Shown here: one piece after another, positions 5,229-5,985 of the stretch
How positions within the stretch are numbered: the stretch's first letter is position 1
How the letters are laid out: each line of letters opens with the position of its first letter
Assembly (NCBI GenBank): GCA_030636965.1
Contig: DAOVVW010000071.1
Coordinates: 1 to 5,985, forward strand
Direction: 5' to 3'
DNA length: 5,985 nt
Source: Pseudomonadota bacterium
GTDB taxonomy: Bacteria > BMS3Abin14
Made by a program: the position numbers and the translations under genes
Notes under the pieces: generated by a model
What the model saw: the letters and a program-made list of their open reading frames with translations, nothing else
Told to the model about the DNA's origin: nothing
Databases searched by the model: none

Positions 5229-5985
5229 ATGGAAAAAGACGTCCGCGTAAGGTTTGCTCCCAGCCCCACCGGTTATCTGCACATCGGTGGTGTCAGAACC
5301 GCCCTTTTCAACTGGCTTTTTGCCCGTCACCACGGTGGCAAGTTCATTCTCAGGCTTGAAGACACGGACCTGGAACGCTCATCCGAAGAAGCTATCGGGT
5401 GGATCCTCGATGGGCTTGAGTGGCTGCATTTGGACTGGGATGAGGGACCTTTCAGACAGACTGAGCGTTTTGACCTCTATCAGGAGCACATTGACAAGCT
5501 CCTGTCAGAGGGGAAGGCATACCCGTGCTACTGCACTCCTGAAGAGCTTGAACAAAGGCGGAACAAGGCCATGGCCAGTGGAGAGCCAACCAAATACGAC
5601 GGCCGCTGCTGGAAACTGGCCGACGGCGAAATAACCGGCGAGCACACAATCCGGTTCAAAACGCCCCAGGCTGGGAATATCATTGTAGACGACCTTATCC
5701 GCGGGACGGTCGTGTTCGACGAAGATCAGATGGACGACCTGATCATCCGCCGCTCGGATGGAAGCCCCACCTACAACCTGACAGGTGTTGTAGATGACTC
5801 GCTGATGGAAATCACTCATGTGATCAGGGGAGAGGACTTTCTTTCCACCACACCCCGCCAGATGCAAATGTACTATGCCCTGGGACTGGAGCCCCCCAAA
5901 TTCGGCCATCTACCCATGATACTGGGACCGGACAAGGCAAGACTTAGCAAGCGCCACGGGGCTGCATCGGTCACCGCATATAGGA
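5229..5985 (+). CDS. gltX: Glutamyl-tRNA synthetase, N-terminal half (cut by window edge)
   Basis: This cytosolic class I aminoacyl-tRNA synthetase attaches glutamate to tRNA-Glu. The first 252 codons are present, with no stop before the edge. The N-terminus [25 protein letters not shown] (8-32) contains the HIGH-type signature as HIGG (18-21). LRLEDTD (41-47) and [14 protein letters not shown] (198-211) are typical of the catalytic core. The KMSKS-type loop is [13 protein letters not shown] (236-248), just before the edge. A Cys-x-Cys pair (100, 102) and Cys127 match three of the four zinc ligands of the E. coli enzyme, with identical 24-residue spacing; the fourth, His127 in E. coli, is Lys129 here. 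The anticodon-binding half, needed to judge discriminating from non-discriminating specificity, is outside the window. GlnS is unlikely because the sequence follows the bacterial GluRS pattern throughout. Confidence 0.96.
   Translation, partial: MEKDVRVRFAPSPTGYLHIGGVRTALFNWLFARHHGGKFILRLEDTDLERSSEEAIGWILDGLEWLHLDWDEGPFRQTERFDLYQEHIDKLLSEGKAYPCYCTPEELEQRRNKAMASGEPTKYDGRCWKLADGEITGEHTIRFKTPQAGNIIVDDLIRGTVVFDEDQMDDLIIRRSDGSPTYNLTGVVDDSLMEITHVIRGEDFLSTTPRQMQMYYALGLEPPKFGHLPMILGPDKARLSKRHGAASVTAYR

Overview
The window looks like ordinary chromosomal DNA from a Gram-negative bacterium of intermediate GC content. The gene set (purM, purN, a Memo-family gene, gltX and a stand-alone CinA-type domain) and the short intergenic heptanucleotide repeats remind me of the former Deltaproteobacteria (Desulfobacterota-like). 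This placement is an impression from memory and was not tested.

Layout. The left end reads leftward. A 237-residue CinA/MoaB-like nucleotide- or pterin-binding domain protein (87-800, minus) is coupled by an ATGA stop/start overlap to a gene cut by the window edge (1-90, minus), whose visible 30 residues begin like a membrane protein. A divergent intergenic region (801-1081) holds a heptad-built hairpin, a possible promoter for each direction and a TAAC-rich tract touching the purM start. The rightward block is purM (1082-2119), purN (2134-2745), a 482-residue degenerate FAD/NAD(P)-dependent oxidoreductase-like protein (2781-4229) and a Memo-family metalloprotein (4234-5067). These genes are close together and are probably one operon. 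A second heptad hairpin (5129-5213) follows, then gltX (5229 to the right edge, incomplete), with a good Shine-Dalgarno.

How the genes relate. PurN and PurM catalyse steps 3 and 5 of de novo IMP synthesis. The oxidoreductase-like protein and the Memo protein have no evident purine role; they appear to share only transcription. GltX charges tRNA with glutamate.

Most notable. The two intergenic hairpins share an almost identical plan: four GTTGTTA-like heptads plus GT, a 24-25 nt loop, then AC plus four TAACAAC-like heptads. Their loops are unrelated and the heptads are individually diverged. The other points of interest are the oxidoreductase-like protein, whose N-terminal strand-turn-helix has lost the glycine motif, and a Memo gene without its usual AMMECR1 and radical-SAM partners in view. 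I see no CRISPR array, tRNA, rRNA, insertion sequence or clear intrinsic terminator, and nothing that amounts to a new multi-gene system.
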